A stretch of DNA of 64,000 nt from Atopsyche davidsoni (Eukaryota; Arthropoda; Insecta; Trichoptera; Hydrobiosidae), in assembly GCA_022113835.1 (NCBI GenBank), contig JAILWY010000010.1, positions 3,621,501-3,685,500 on the forward strand, given 5' to 3'. Numbering within the stretch: the stretch's first letter is position 1; the number at the start of each line of letters is the position of its first letter. Shown here piece after piece: positions 10,576 through 29,700 of this stretch. The translations under genes and the position numbers were made by a program. The notes below the pieces were generated by a model. It did no database searches. It was not told where the DNA came from and was given only the letters and a program-made list of their open reading frames with translations.

Positions 10576-13500
10576 TATGCCAAATGTTTTTAAAAACACC
10601 GCGGCTAATTAATTAGTATACTTTAAAATAGTCAATTATCATACAAATTTTATATTTTTTCCATGATGACGCAGACAATAAAATACGAGACTCATTTTGT
10701 TAATAGTTTTTTAAGCACTAGAGGTCATTGGATTTGTCCCGCTCGGGACTATACATTTACATACAAATATATTCGATGATCTCCTCGACCGCAGGCCTCG
10801 GTTTTTCAATGACGTGTGAACGGCCCCATTGGGCGCCTTTGACCGCCACGGCGGTAATATTGTTTAAAGTCGTTTCCACTGCACTTCACGAACTCGGCCA
10901 AAGCGAAGGCAACGTGTTTGTGAAAACATATGCACCAATGTCCCCGAACCGCCTGCACCGCTTTAACCTTCAAATTTACTATTTTTACACCTCGAAAAAG
11001 ACCTGTTTGGTGTTAACGGTGTGTTTTATTTTTTATTTCACTTAATTTGACGAATTTGCGGCTTGAATTCGTAGCGTTACTCTTTTTATTATATTATACA
11101 AACATTACGCTTGAACGAATCATAAAACAATAAATTCATAAACGAGGTATGACTAGGCGAGTGGACTGTGACGTTAATAAACCAGGGTTTGCTCGGACCT
11201 GATAAGACAAGTGAATCTGAATAACGCGTGAAGAGTTTGCAGCGAAATGAAAAGTTCAAGAAGAGATAAGAGTCAGAGTGTTCGTATAGCAAGATTTACT
11301 AAAGGATTTACACAACCGACGGTGAGCTAGCCAATTGCGTCGTGTTTTGGGTTAAGTTAAATTTAAAACCTTATTACAGGTCGATTGTCGGCTGTGTTGC
11401 TACGTATGTAGGCCGCTTCATATCTCGGTCGAACCGATGTGTTATTTTGCGTGCGTGTTTTCGGCAAGTGCGAATCACCAGTCCGGCGCATTTCTTTACA
11501 TAGCCTGTTTGCACTGGCATTCTTGCATCTTACGTAAAGTACACAATCAAATGGGCAGAGACGCGCAGTGGGTTGACTGTCATTGTGTTTAAAAAGAAAT
11601 TGTGGTTTCGTAACGACGCGCGGCGGCCGCGAAGCATTCATTAACACTAGCTGCAAAAAAAATCGTTGAAAAAATGCGCGAGTTTCGGACGGACTGTACC
11701 CGTTTGTCCGCGGAACACTTGTCATTTGCTAAAAACAGGTCTAGGTGAACTGTCTCTTTGGTGTCGCCATGGGATGCTTATGATTATGCGACTGTACAAT
11801 TTCTAAAAACTCACCTGACTTTAAAATACAAAAAGTCATATCATTTATTAAAACAGAACCGTGAAGCAATGACGTCGGTCCGTGAATATGTGACATTTAC
11901 AAATAAAACCGTGAAATAAAAAGCGGACTATGACGTCAATACACATTGATTTATTTAACAACTGCTCTAGTAAATGACGTTGTATATTATGGCTTTAAAC
12001 CATAAAATAAAAATCGGTCTATGACGTATCCCAATCTGATAACCCCATCCTCTGAAAATACGCACTTTGTCGTATTCTGGATGAAAAACGTCAATATTCC
12101 ATAAATAATTTACAATTATCAACTATTAACACGTTATAAATACATGCTAATAATCAAATTTTATGTGCTAATCAAATTCTATGTGCTATACTTAAGAAGA
12201 TTGCTTGGACACGATTAATCAATGTCAAAGACAGCTTCTTATTTTATGGCATTCACGTTCGAATACCTGGAAAACAATCAAGAAAAATACGAGGTATAAC
12301 GATTCTATGACGCCAATAAACAATCACTTGCTTAAATAAACTTTAGCAGACGACTTTGCACGAAACTAAATACGTACTTAACAAAAACAAAATTGCAAAC
12401 AAATTACCTAAACCGCCGCCGAAATACAATATGCTAATACAACCCAACCTCTTTTTCGTGTCAGTAATCCTCGGTATTGACTTTTTAGTCTTTGACTATA
12501 ACGACGTATCCTATATCTTTTTCAAGAAAAAAAACATTCAATTTTAATTATAAATCAACATGAATCACATGAATTCACGTGAATTTCACATGTTTATTCT
12601 GATATTGAAAATTTTGTAATCGGTAATTTAAAAAGGTTGAAAAAATCACTACGTTCATGAATGGCTCACTAACAATGAAACATTAAGCTTATCTACAAAT
12701 AAAAGTAGTAAAAATATTTTTTTTGATTATAGATATCAAAACGGAATACCAAGTACTTTCTGTCGAAAATATTTAACTGATTAAGCTTATCATTACATAT
12801 TTTCCATTATCGGCATTCCAAGTCAAAAAAATCGCAAGGTGGCAGCGGTCTGTTCTTCTATTGATTACAGTATCTTAGTAATAATGAAATCAGTTTTAAA
12901 AGTGGTCGATTTGGTTGAGAGCATTAACCCGCAGTACAGTGCGAGGCTAGACAGTCTACCCCCTATTGCACCCCCTCGGCCCGGGACGAATGGCGCCAGT
13001 CGTCGGACGGATTTTATATGTTGCTACATAAACAACCCCTGGGGAAAAAAATCAGTGATTTTCCATGGTCAGTATGGAATTTGCCTGAAGAGCCACTGCT
13101 CTCAACACTACGATACGCTGTGATACGCTGTTACTTACAGCATCATTTGTTAAACCTCGCGGTAAGGCTATTAATCCACTGGCATATTTATTTCTTAAGT
13201 GATGAGAGGTCTAAGGTTAAACTGACTAATTTCGCATTCAATTTACCATGATAATTAAACGCATTTCTCAACTCCTGTATCTTGAATTTAAAGCGTAGCT
13301 CTAGTTAGATACAGATTTTTTATACGATAATATAAATATTGATGGCTGATAATGATTAAATATTAAGGATTTTTGTTTAATCAATAAAAGAGATTTATCT
13401 TGTTTCTTATCAACGTGAAACTGATTAAGTAGACCGCTGTTTACTAAAGTGATACTTTGTACCTGATAACGCAGCAAAAGTGAATTAAATGTTAACACAC

Positions 13501-13736
13501 AACACTACTAATTATATCCCTGAATGCATTTGTACGCGAAAGAAAAAAGTATACATTCCTGTGTTATTCTATATGACTAAATAAATTCCAATTGTTATAA
13601 CACAATGCTTTATTGCTGGAATACATGTTCAAATGACAAACAGTGGGTACGCGTACATTCTAGGGCAACATGCGATAAATGAGATATTAGAGTCAAGGAA
13701 AAAGCGGCGTGATAAAATGTTTACTAATTCGTCACG

Positions 13737-14035
13737 ATGGACGGCGTTGGTCTCGAGCGCCCCGCGCAAAGCAGTTCAGTTCCCGAAAGCCTGCAGGCCC
13801 AGGCCCTGTGCGGTGGCGGCAGAGAGGACGGCCGATCAATATTCCTCAAGGCCGCCAGAATGCTCGAAGACCTGCGCCTACCGACCGAGCTGAAGGGGTG
13901 GACTGTAAAAAATCATCCCCCGACTCCAGGCAGCCAGCCGAGCCCAACGGTGAACGAGCCGAACCGTCCGCAATACACACCGGTCGCACGTTCGTACTGC
14001 CGTGAAAACACACGAGATATCCTAAGTGTGATTAA
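13737..14035 (+). other. GC-rich open frame, unrecognised
   Basis: Starting at ATG 13737 a frame of about 100 codons stays open with mixed, non-repetitive composition (segments such as REDGRSIFLKAARMLEDLRL and LPTELKGWTV) before running into a TA repeat at 14042. GC content is well above the flanks. There is no clear acceptor or donor, and two other frames overlap it. It could be an old retroelement gag piece, an alternative first exon or chance. I do not assign a function. Confidence 0.25.
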
Positions 14036-14036
14036 A

Positions 14037-14041
<5 letters not shown>

Positions 14042-14076
<35 letters not shown>
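14042..14076. repeat. (TA)n microsatellite
   Basis: About seventeen TA dinucleotides. Confidence 0.92.
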
Positions 14077-14078
<2 letters not shown>

Positions 14079-14150
14079 GTGCTCGCATATACATAGTATG
14101 TATTTCAAGGTCAATTATTCCAACCGGATCCCATTTGATGTGGATATTTG

Positions 14151-14307
14151 TAAAGCCCTATACACACACGCAGCAACAAATCGCGAAACCAAACTACAGC
14201 TAGCCAATAGAGTCCCATTATTTTGGGTGCATTTTTTTTTTATGAGTTTGCTGCACCGACTGCACGTTGGTGGTGCCTTTTTTTTGCTACGTGTGCAGAG
14301 GGCTTTA
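14151..14307. mobile_element. 157-bp MITE with TA target sites
   Basis: The left end TAAAGCCCTATACACACACG and the right end CGTGTGCAGAGGGCTTTA are imperfect inverted repeats of roughly 24 bases, each bounded by TA, which suggests a Tc1/mariner-type target duplication. The interior contains CAGCTAGCCAATAG and GCAACAAATCGCG, words shared with the satellite array at 55.3-57.3 kb. It has no coding capacity. Confidence 0.65.
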
Positions 14308-17300
14308 TGGTGTGGGAATGCCATCGGATCGGAGTAGTCGAGCGACCGACGCCGCAGATACCGCTCAGGGCGATGAGGAGACTGTCGCGGGCGGCGCAGT
14401 CAGAGGTCCGCGTCATTATCACCGCACACAAAGGTCCGACTCGGGTCATCCGTTTACCCAATACCGGCCCGTGAAACAGGTTTTTTTCGGCTACTCGGGG
14501 CATCCGTCCGTTCGCGTGGTTTTGAGCTTATAGATACCGAAAGCGAGAAGCGCCGGTGGGAGTACCGCGTCACTGGGGGGGGGCGAAGTAGAAAACCCGA
14601 GTCGGCCAGTATATATGACGTCAAAGACGCCATTATTTGCTGAGATGCAAATCAACGTGTTTGTTGATTTGATAATCGTCATTACTATCACCAACTAATT
14701 AAAACGTACATATTATATAAATAAATATCTATGCACGTGGAAAGCATAACACAAAACCGCGAGTTCAGAGATAAAAAGCCAACGCCACAAAGCTGGACAC
14801 ATCGGAACTAGCTTCATAGCATTCAACGCCCTTACCTATGTCATTCAATCATGAATACTATCTAAAGAATACAGCCACATAAAAGAGGGATTTACTTCGC
14901 AGACCTCCAAAATTGAGTCGCCATTCTCTTCACCAGACAGGGACCGACTACTGAGGTCAAAAAACATTAGGAGGCAAACGCTTTTATAAAAATAAGATTT
15001 GCTTTGCTTTATTTTGTTTGTTAAGTAAATGAGAATACACGACATAAAAATGTGATACAGTAGGCGCATCGAAACATCGAGCAAATTAAATATTCACAAT
15101 AGAAGTTGTCACGCCATTCAGCATCTGACCTCCGACGTACAATTTTCCGCATGATACTTGAAAAATTCATTCAGAACGACGATTGGACATGTCACGATTC
15201 CATGCTCTATTGGAGTAGATATCATCAAAGTTTATAGTCTTATATACCTGTTTACTTACGGATTTTCTTGATATATCATTAAAAGGGAAAAAAACAACTA
15301 AGAAACGTCACTCCCCATTGCTTAGTAAAATTATACACGCGAGAAAATTGTACAGCAACTACGTACGTGTATTAATTTAAGATGAAACATGTCAAACTAA
15401 TACGAGTAAACTAAGTTATCTAGCTTGATTGAAGCTAGGATATTTTTGTATGCGACTGATAGCACTCACATGATTGCCTTCATAAATCAAGAGTGATAAG
15501 AATTTTACGCAAACAGAGTGGGCTTTGTGAGCGGCCGGTAATCAAATCAGATAGGAGTGGAATTGGGAGAAGAACAATGCACGAAGCACAGGTATTCGCA
15601 TGATTTGTAGAGGATAACAATATCGACGTAGGTACACTGATTAGTTAAGGTGCGCAGTGATATCTGAAAATCTAGTAAAACTACGAATGATATACGTACT
15701 GTTAAAATCATAAGAATTACAAAACTTTAGCCATGAGAACTATTGTAAATTTACCCAATGAAAGATAAAAAATCATAAAAAAAAAAAAATTTAATTCCTT
15801 AGGTTTAAAAGTTTTGAAAAATGTAAGCACCCACTTACATTTTCTATGACTAATGAACGATATCAAGTCTTAGTTTTTTTTTTTTTACATTACCGCCAAT
15901 GACATTTAGATAAATGATTTTCCGTGGAGTTTTTTTCTCAATGCTAATGGTCGAGTGTTCAACGTCCAAACTGTTCAATATAAAACTAGCTTCGTTAATT
16001 CGTTAAATGATAAGGATAAGGTGAATTAAATATGTGGTCTAGGAGTAACTAATTTCGCTAAATATAAGTGAATTGCTCCATTATCGGAATGAGTGTACCT
16101 TGCACCTTGTGACACTACCCAGAAATAATACAAGCACAGGTTATATCAGCGAAATTAATCAATCAACGATATCTCACTAAAATTCCAAGATTTATTAAGT
16201 TAATAACAAATCATGATATATAATCTATTAGTGTCACTGTAGGCTCGTAAAAAAAATAAAAATATGACAGCCACTGTACACTTCTAAAAATACTAACATA
16301 TTTCAAACAAACAACATAGTCCATATTATATAATGACAACTTGCTATTTAGGTAAGTGTACCTATATATTTTATGACGTCTCGTATAGAAGCAATCAGAA
16401 CTTCGTTAGCATGTCTGCTATCAGGTCCATTAGCGGGATTATGAGCAAATTGTGAAACTACAAGATTCTCGATGTTTGGAAAACATTTCTGAGCATTCTA
16501 AAACACTCGACAGCGATAAGCTTGCAAATCAATCAACTACAACGCAGCTCTGTGATATTTTTCAACAGGACGTCAATCACAAATATGTATCATTATATAT
16601 TTTAACTTCACAGAATGTACGTATAGGTACGCGATGTTACGTGACTGCGTGTGTTTAAAAAATCTTCGTGTCGGATATTACAATCCGTAGAGGTGATCTT
16701 ATCATCTGCAAACACATAAAACTACTTTTAAATTTTATAATAATATCGGCACGTTTGCGATGATGTTGTTTATGTTAGCGTAAAAAGAGAATATGATTGT
16801 AGAAGCTACATGCGAGCGAAGAACCACAAATGCAGTGAAATGGGCATCAGGCGGTGCTATTACGTAAGGCATCGTGAAATAGCATGCAGCCATCGTCGTC
16901 AAGGAGGCAGATGCACTCGCACGCCCGTGGATATCCTTTTAGTGGCGATTTGGTACGAAAATAAGCACCTGACTGCAAAACGAGTAGCATAAGGCTGAGA
17001 CGATATTTCCGTCTCGTTATGCAACTATGAAATGCACCGCGGAGACTCGAGTTCCGTGCGGAGACCAGAGTAAAATTATCGCCAGTCGCGTTACCACCTC
17101 GGCACTGGCAGCATGACCCTCATTTGACCCGACACACGAAGCACTCTCAAGATGTAAATGGCGGCTGCCGCAAACATATCCAAACCGATTGATTCAATAT
17201 GATTTATTTTTAGTCCCGACGATCGATGCGTTACCAGCTATTATAGACCTCCGCGGAAGTTCTCATTACGCCGGGCCTATTGAATGTCGAAATTTACTTT

Positions 17301-18923
17301 CATTGACAACTTATAAAATACCACCGATTTTAATTTAAACCCAATATAGTACCGTTGCAAATACACATCCAAAATAAACAGCAACAAGTATTCTAAAAAA
17401 TTTAAAAACGGTGGTACGCGTGAACGGTGGAATAAATATATTTTATTTACATAAACATTGAATTGACCAAATAAATCAACGCAATGGTTAAACGGGCTAA
17501 AATTAAAATTTACAAAAGAAATTAACAAAAGACACGCTGCCGAGGAAAAAACGAATATTAGACGAATAAAAATATTAGTTTTTTTTATTTTTGTAAACAG
17601 CTAGGTATGTAGGCACGAATACTTAAGGTCACGGGCGGAACGAATTTTAATTAATTTCACACACACTTACGCATACAAGTATGTTTTTAAACCTTACACA
17701 ACAGAGATAAATACAAGTTAATTTACTGAATTTAATAGGATGGAATGAAAAAAAAATAGTAACCGTGTGTTACTAATGATGCCTTTGAAATATCAATGTT
17801 TTATTACCTACCCGAGCGTATGGTCTACAGTGGAATTGATTATGAATCTATTATTGATTATGAATAAATATCTACTAACAATATCTTTTATTTATTTAAA
17901 TTCGTTCAGTGCTATTTTTTTTATGTAAAACAAATACGACATTGGTAGTTTACTGGAAGATTAAATCTGTGTATTTTAGTCTCTTCTGGAAATATGAATT
18001 TCATTGTTGCGTACTGGTGCATTTGTACTTTTGAAAAATCCTCAGTTACGCAATGATGACTTAAATAAACAATATAGTTCGCTAAAGTAGCGATACAATA
18101 AAAATATATACCAAGATATATTATCTAACACTGTGGAAAGATAAAATTCACACCTACATACATAATAAAATACGTAGGTTAAGCAAACATATTCTGACAT
18201 AGGTACCGACTGAGTTTCAAAAATAACTCATGTTGGATATAAATACATGAACCAAGTGTAAATGACATTATAATGGATATTAAAAATAAATAAAAAATTA
18301 TTTATATCATCCATGCCTTCAATCAGAGCATAAATTATTTATTCGTCTTATATTTGCGCCAAATAACGTGAATTATTATTCAGTTACATAATACAGCCGC
18401 TGCGAGTTTTGTCGTCCAAGTTATAAAATAAATCTCAACAAGTAATCAGTCACGAAATTTTCGACTGCAAAAATCCTTATTCTCATATTATTTCAGAGAC
18501 ACAACGATGTGGTATTTAATAGTAAAAAAAAGATTTGAAGAAGGGTGAATCGGCTCTCTGAAATGAACACGCGACACTCGGGCGAAGGTTTCATAGTACG
18601 TTTGCGTACGTGAATGTACGATTACTGTGTTATCAATAAAACTTTTTTTTTTCAGTATTATGAATTAAACATGCTGTGATTTCAGCACCAATAGATAGCC
18701 TGACTTCGACAGTACATAAAAAAATAACAAAAAACACTGAACCATCTATATATAATGTCAAAAACCGTAAAATATTGCCGGCAAGTTCTACTTCAGGGGA
18801 TTGGATTAAATATAATAAAATCCTGCGAGTATAGCTAGATTTATAAAAACTAGAACCGAGGGGTATTTTTTTATGTACATATAGTGTATAAAAAATTACA
18901 AAAAAACTTCACAAAACGCTTAC

Positions 18924-18968
18924 CTGCGCCTCGATAGCTTTGGTGGTGGATATTCTGAAGAGTGCCAT
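18924..18968 (-). CDS. Start exon of an unidentified minus-strand gene
   Basis: Read on the minus strand, an ATG at 18968 with A at -3 and G at +4 opens fifteen codons (MALFRISTTKAIEAQ) that end exactly at a strong donor, CAG|GTAAGC, at 18924/18923, phase 0. The upstream flank to about 19080 is GC- and CpG-richer, as expected for a 5' UTR. I do not recognise the protein and found no downstream exon in 1-18900, so the gene would have a very long first intron or continue beyond the window. The start lies about 1.4 kb from the secernin start on the opposite strand, a possible divergent promoter. The evidence is splice-site quality and codon context only. Confidence 0.45.
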
Positions 18969-23660
<4,692 letters not shown>

Positions 23661-26550
23661 GTAAAGCTACTGACATGTTTCGGTGTATGTTTTTTTTAGA
23701 TATACGATACTGAATATTTTAACTTCATTAATATATTACATTCTATCATTCCAATAATCATATTTGACAGCTTATTTATTAAAGACATTGCACAGGAACG
23801 AATGGTTTTACAGGAATTTGGTTATTGCTAAGTACACATATCTCAGAGTACGTTTTAAGGAAATAGCCATAAAAAAATATTTTGAGTAGATGATTTTGAC
23901 TTTTTCTTTTGAGTAGTGAAGTGATAATTATTTTTTTAAGCCATAATGATACTATATACGTATAAGACAAATTAATTAATACAGTTTACATCCATAACCT
24001 TAAATATTACAGGAGTAATAGTTTTTAAAATTTATTCAGTATGGCAATAAATTTAAATAATCTGGTAATAATAAAAAAATATTTCTGAAAGCAATGCAAA
24101 ATTTATTTTATATCTAGATTGTAACAATATGCAAACTGTATATTTTAAATAAAAAATATTTAGTGAAAGGGGTGGGGTTATACCCCATCTTGCATACTCA
24201 TACGATGGATCAAAAGTAATTCTAGAAACCTTCAAAGTCATCTCAATTATTATCATGTAACTTTTTGCCTTTTTTATGTGAAATCTGGAATACAGGATTA
24301 AATCTGTGATAAAAAATTAAAAAAGCCAACTCTGAAGGAAAAACGTTATGATTGTTGTGATTCTGCAATACTACTTGAAATGATAAAAAATAACTGTTGG
24401 AATGGTGCAAATTATTCACTTTTATGTTTTTTTTATTTTTATTGTTTTTATGGTTATCTGATCTCATAATATTATATTTTTATTTGTTATAAGTATCTAC
24501 GTCATGGACAACAATATTTTTATTGACACTATTAACAACTTTTAAAGGGTCTTTAAAATATGTATTGTTTTATCACACAGTCTATAATGAGTGTCACACA
24601 ACTACATTATGGATATTAACTTGTGTGTAATGTATTTGTAGCGTTGGTTTTCAATAGGCTCACATTTGCAGCGATGATTCTATGGAACTTTTTTTTCATC
24701 ATCATGTACTCTGGGATATGCGCGTGGATAGGTGCCAATACGGAATAGTCAATGTGCCTTTGTCATTGAGCGTAGTCAACACTTTGATTTGAAGTAAAAT
24801 CATTAATAAATATGCTATGTATTAAAAACATAACTGCTTAATTATATACTGTAGCTGAGAATTAAGTGTGTAATCGTATGAATAATAATATTAGTTATTG
24901 TATGCACAAAATTTTGTTTTGATTATACCATCGTCAATTAAATTTCTAATCAAATGCGATCATGTGAGTAAATTTAATTTTGAATTATGTTTTTAGGATT
25001 TTTTGTTAATATCGACTAAACGTCTATTTGAATCTCTTCACCCAAGCGATTGTTTAAGTATATTATTTTATTTCAAGTCTACATTCTCATTCTTCTTAAT
25101 GATAATTAAACTTCATCACTATGATTATTCTGATCCTATTTAAAATGTCCTTATGCTTTTGATTTCGTTTTTTCTTGATGATACATAATATTATACTGTA
25201 AGGATAAAATCATATTGATATAGACGTCAATTCTTGAAATCTATGTGTAACAATCTGAAATGTAATATTTTTAAGAAAGTACATTGAATATGCTACAACG
25301 TAAAGAAATGACCTACAAATGCATACTTATGGAGTATTTTTAAGAACTTATGCTTAAGTTATCATTTTTTGATAACAATGCTATACAAAAATATTTAATT
25401 AATGTAAAAAAACATTCCTCTGAAACATGATCAGTAAAAGTGCGGGCTGTGTATTTTTATTAAAAATTAAATTAACGCTAATTTTTAATTAGACCAAAAG
25501 CAGTATTGTAATTTATGAAATTACCATGATTATGATTTTCCTTCGGGATATAGATTTGTAGCTATTTTATAATATAAAATGAAATTATTTAGACTACAGT
25601 GTAAGTTTATGTAGAGTCCACTAACTCTATTCTTTAGTTTTGTCATACCCAGTACTCTCGCAATGGTCTGACTTACCATCTAGGTGGTATTGTTTTTTCA
25701 TTTTTTCATACCGTAATGTAAGTTTTGTGTGAATTGAACGCTTCGTAATTTGAATTATCAACTATGATATAATATTAACGTGTTTTATACTTATTCTGTT
25801 TAAAATGTACTTATAACTATATTCAGCTTCGTAGGATGCACTATTGCTTTAAAGTAGGTGGTTATTGTGATACAAATGTTATTTTCAGTATTTTTTTTCA
25901 GTTCATTTGTAATTTATTTATACTAAAATTAAGTACCAAAGAAGAAAGTTTTTGAACATGAAATGTCCAAGGCTCTCTAGTGATAATGGAGTGAATTGTC
26001 TCACGTAATCATGTTTTGATTGAGAATCGTTTTGGTTGATACTGCTCTAATATATTATTGTTGAACGTTTGAAAGTTTTCCTATTTTCTTTAATTTATTT
26101 ACAAAAGTTCTGATATGAATTATTTTATTCTTGATAATGTTTATTATATGGCTTTTTGCTTTCCACATAAACCGCCAAAATAACGCATAATCGCTTAGTT
26201 TTAAAAATGTAGTGAATATGCTCAACGCTGAAATGTCTGTATTTAAAATGTAATGCATAAACATTCAATAAATGGCAAATAAATTTTTCATTTAGTTTTT
26301 ATTTTATATGGATATTTTTAAAACTATGAATCTAATAAAATTTTCAAGGGATAAATAAATTCTTACATTCATAAACCTTTATTAAGAGGTTGATTGAATA
26401 TCATCTAACTTATAATAATCATTTATTATATATGTTCTAAAGTATTATGGAATCTTTTATGAGACCGTCTTATATAATCAATATATCTATTTTCATAAAT
26501 TATAATATTATGTAATACAAAAGAGTTAAGTGTCATATTGCTATTTAATA
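23661..26550. other. Convergent 3' region between secernin and the NCKX gene
   Basis: Very AT-rich with no coding signal. The 3' UTRs and polyadenylation sites of both genes are expected here: AATAAA occurs near 24044 and near 26267-26280 on the plus strand, and TTTATT (AATAAA on the minus strand) near 26299 and 26384. Which are used cannot be told from sequence. Confidence 0.55.
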
Positions 26551-26763
26551 TTAGTGGGCACACGATGGAAGGTTTACGGGGAAAAATACATTTAGTTCAA
26601 TGAGAGTTGCTAATGCCAGGAACGCTATGTACATCATCGTGCATGTCAGGCCTATTTTCCAATCGAGTAAGAATTTATTACACACAAATGAAATATATAA
26701 GCCAAAAAGAGTGGATAATAAGGAAATAGCACTGTAGGTAAGTCCACTTGAGTTAATGTTCAC
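26551..26763 (-). CDS. NCKX exon 11 (residues 455-524, stop)
   Basis: Acceptor TTTTTTCAG. Encodes [16 protein letters not shown], the family C-terminal membrane block and [11 protein letters not shown]. Stop TAA at 26553-26551. Confidence 0.94.
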   Translation of the reverse strand: MNINSSGLTYSAISLLSTLFGLYISFVCNKFLLDWKIGLTCTMMYIAFLALATLIELNVFFPVNLPSCAH

Positions 26764-29700
26764 CTGAAAAAAGGAAAATTATTTTATTGGTATGATGAGT
26801 GACAAAATTAGTGAAATGTGAAACATAATAAGAAATTAATATTTAAGAAGGTTAGTAGTTAATGATTAAAATTGTATATGTATATACTTTCTTTTCTTCA
26901 TTGTCCATCTGATTTGCCGCTGATATATTTTTGGCATATTAAAATAACATTACTAAAACCTGTAGGAATAGAATCATTTTTAATGCAGAAATGACTCCAT
27001 TTTCTGAGAACAATACACTAGTAAAAAATAAAGCATTATAAATTTACCTATTTAATAAAAATTAGATAAATTTGCGCAAAATAATTATTAAATTATCTTA
27101 CATGTCTAGCTAAAACTACATTAAATATAAATGCAGAAATAAAAATAATTTATAAAAAGCCCAAAAGATAAAAAAAAGGTTGATTGTTTGGTATAATGGT
27201 AAAACTTTTATAATGAATCCAGACTGATCGTGATATTCAGATTCTGGTGGCTTAAAATAAGTGGAGCTTGGAGGTTCTTAGGGTGAAGTATTTTCTACTT
27301 TTGTAGTGATAAAACTACTACATTTCCTATGATCAACGCTATTAGATCTGAAAGCCATTCCTCGATAAATCTAAATCCTTTAAAAAATGCTCCATGAACT
27401 TGGCCGAATGTTCAAAAGCATCAACTTAACTGGACCACAAAGCCGTTTCCCATAATGGCTTTTGATAGATCACATTGTATGGAAACGTATTTTCGATAGA
27501 CCCAAGCATTAATTTATGGTCTTCATATTAATTATACACTTGTATGATTAGTGTTAAATAATATTCAAATTGGCACCAATAAACCGTGTATGCATTGATT
27601 GACTTACCCAGTGCTCTCCTGGTACCGTGGGGTAGAATACTGACTTGATCAACCAAGGAAGACCGAGACAAAGTAATATATCAAAAGTATTAGAACCTAT
27701 TGAGCTACTGATTCCCATTGAGCCATGTCCTACAGAAAATAAACAAAAAAATATGTTTGTACAATTACCTTAATAATTTCAAACTCAATATAATTAAAAA
27801 AAATTATAATAATTTTATTTTTGTACCTACCTTGATTAGTAACTATAACTGAAGAGACAGCTTCTGGTACACTTGTACCTGCCGCTAAAAACGTGAGTCC
27901 CATAACTGAATCAGGAATGTTCACCGTGTCTCCTAAAGGTATTAATATTATAAAATCTATTATATTCTTATATTTTCATATTATTTTACAAATTTTTATT
28001 ATAATATCTTGATATTTAAAAGTGCATATTATGGCTCTCTGATCTCTTGTGAATTCACGAATATTTAAAAAGTTACTGTGTATTTTCTCCAATAATATAG
28101 TCATTCAATATAATACCTATAGCTGTTATGCACCAAGCAGTGAAGTACGATGTCAATCCGATCCAAACAATGCACATGAAGAATGTAACATAATAAAGGT
28201 TCTTGTGTTTTCTCACATCGGGAACACTGATATAAAGAATGAAGCTCAAAGGCCACGTCGCTAGCCAGAATAATTTCCCTCCAAATGAGACATCTTCATT
28301 AGGCCATTTCCATACTTCCGTACTGGATTCTAGATAAGCATATAATGTATTTATAAATTCGAAAGAACATTACAAATAAGGGCAAAATAATAAGTATTGC
28401 TTTGTTCTTGGATGTTTTAATGCATTTAAGTTAAAGTTACCGATTCTTCTATTCTGTTTTGAAGACTAAAAAAGTGCAGCATAATGCCGAAGAACAAAGC
28501 AATTTTATTAACAACGGCTGCCAACATCTACAAATGCAAAATAGTTAATCTAAGAAAACAAGATTTACATCTGTTTAAAGCCTGGAATATCTAATACGCT
28601 GTGAGAATATGGCAAAGGACGTCAAATATATGTGAGTGCTTGAACTAAATTTCATGTCAATGAATGTACATATTTTTTTTATTATATCTAATAAGATATA
28701 ATAAATTTTCTATTATTGTTTTGTCTTTATTTAAATTAAATAAATTTAACAACAGGCAATTCATTTGAATTTTTAAGATTTATATTTGAAAATATTTTTA
28801 GGGCGGGAATCATCTTAACACATTGTGATCGGGAGACGCATAAATGCGTTCCTCGCTGCCTGGCGGTACAGGCCGGGAGACGCATTTATGCGTTCTGCAT
28901 AGACTGGCGGTGGTGTACGGCAAACGCATGAACGCTCGCTTTACCCGACCAGGTACCGATGCCGTATCTTTTGCCAGCTGATTACAAACATTCGACCACT
29001 TGATGACACAAACAAATATCGAACTATTTGAGACCATGGTCATAAAAAATAACGGTAAACTATACACAACAGAACACAATAATTATTACTACAAACTAAA
29101 TATACAGAGACTCTCTCCCTTGTTTCAGTGACACTGTGATACTATTTTCGTTAAGACGTGTCAATTTCGTATTCCTGAATTCATAGTGCTTTTGTAGAAT
29201 ATTTTTTATTCAAAAATTATTGAAAGTTTTGCGCAAAAATCCCTAATATTGTGTGTTGGTGAAAAAAACATAAGATTTGTCGAACTGTAACAATAATATT
29301 TTTTGTTTTTGTTTTTGAAAGCGGTTTTAATTTTTGGAAGTGGGAGTGAACTGATAAATATGATTTTATTATAATAACCTAGTGAACATGGAACACGATA
29401 CCCATGAAAGTGATGAATTTTATGCTGACAATTTGTCAAATTATTCGTGCGAAAGCGACATTGCATATGTATGTTTTGCAATGTACCTCTTCACAAAGGA
29501 AAGTGTTTTGAACGCTATCATACGTTGACGCATTATTAGATTGTTTTGTTTCTGATTAGATCTAATAAAGATTTTCAAAAAGTATTCTGATTCTTTACAA
29601 CAATGTAATTTTGATCGTAAAAGTGTGTTTTTCGCTTTCCATTTCATTTATTGTATAGTAATTTTGTGTACAAAACATGTATGTATAAAAAAATAAATAA

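Noticed and set aside
11363..11725. 120-codon minus-strand open frame
   Set aside because: No recognisable domain, no splice context and unbiased composition; it is probably a chance frame in a GC-richer patch.
16996..17014. GAGACG..CGTCTC small hairpin
   Set aside because: A 6-bp stem is within chance expectation for a 64-kb window.
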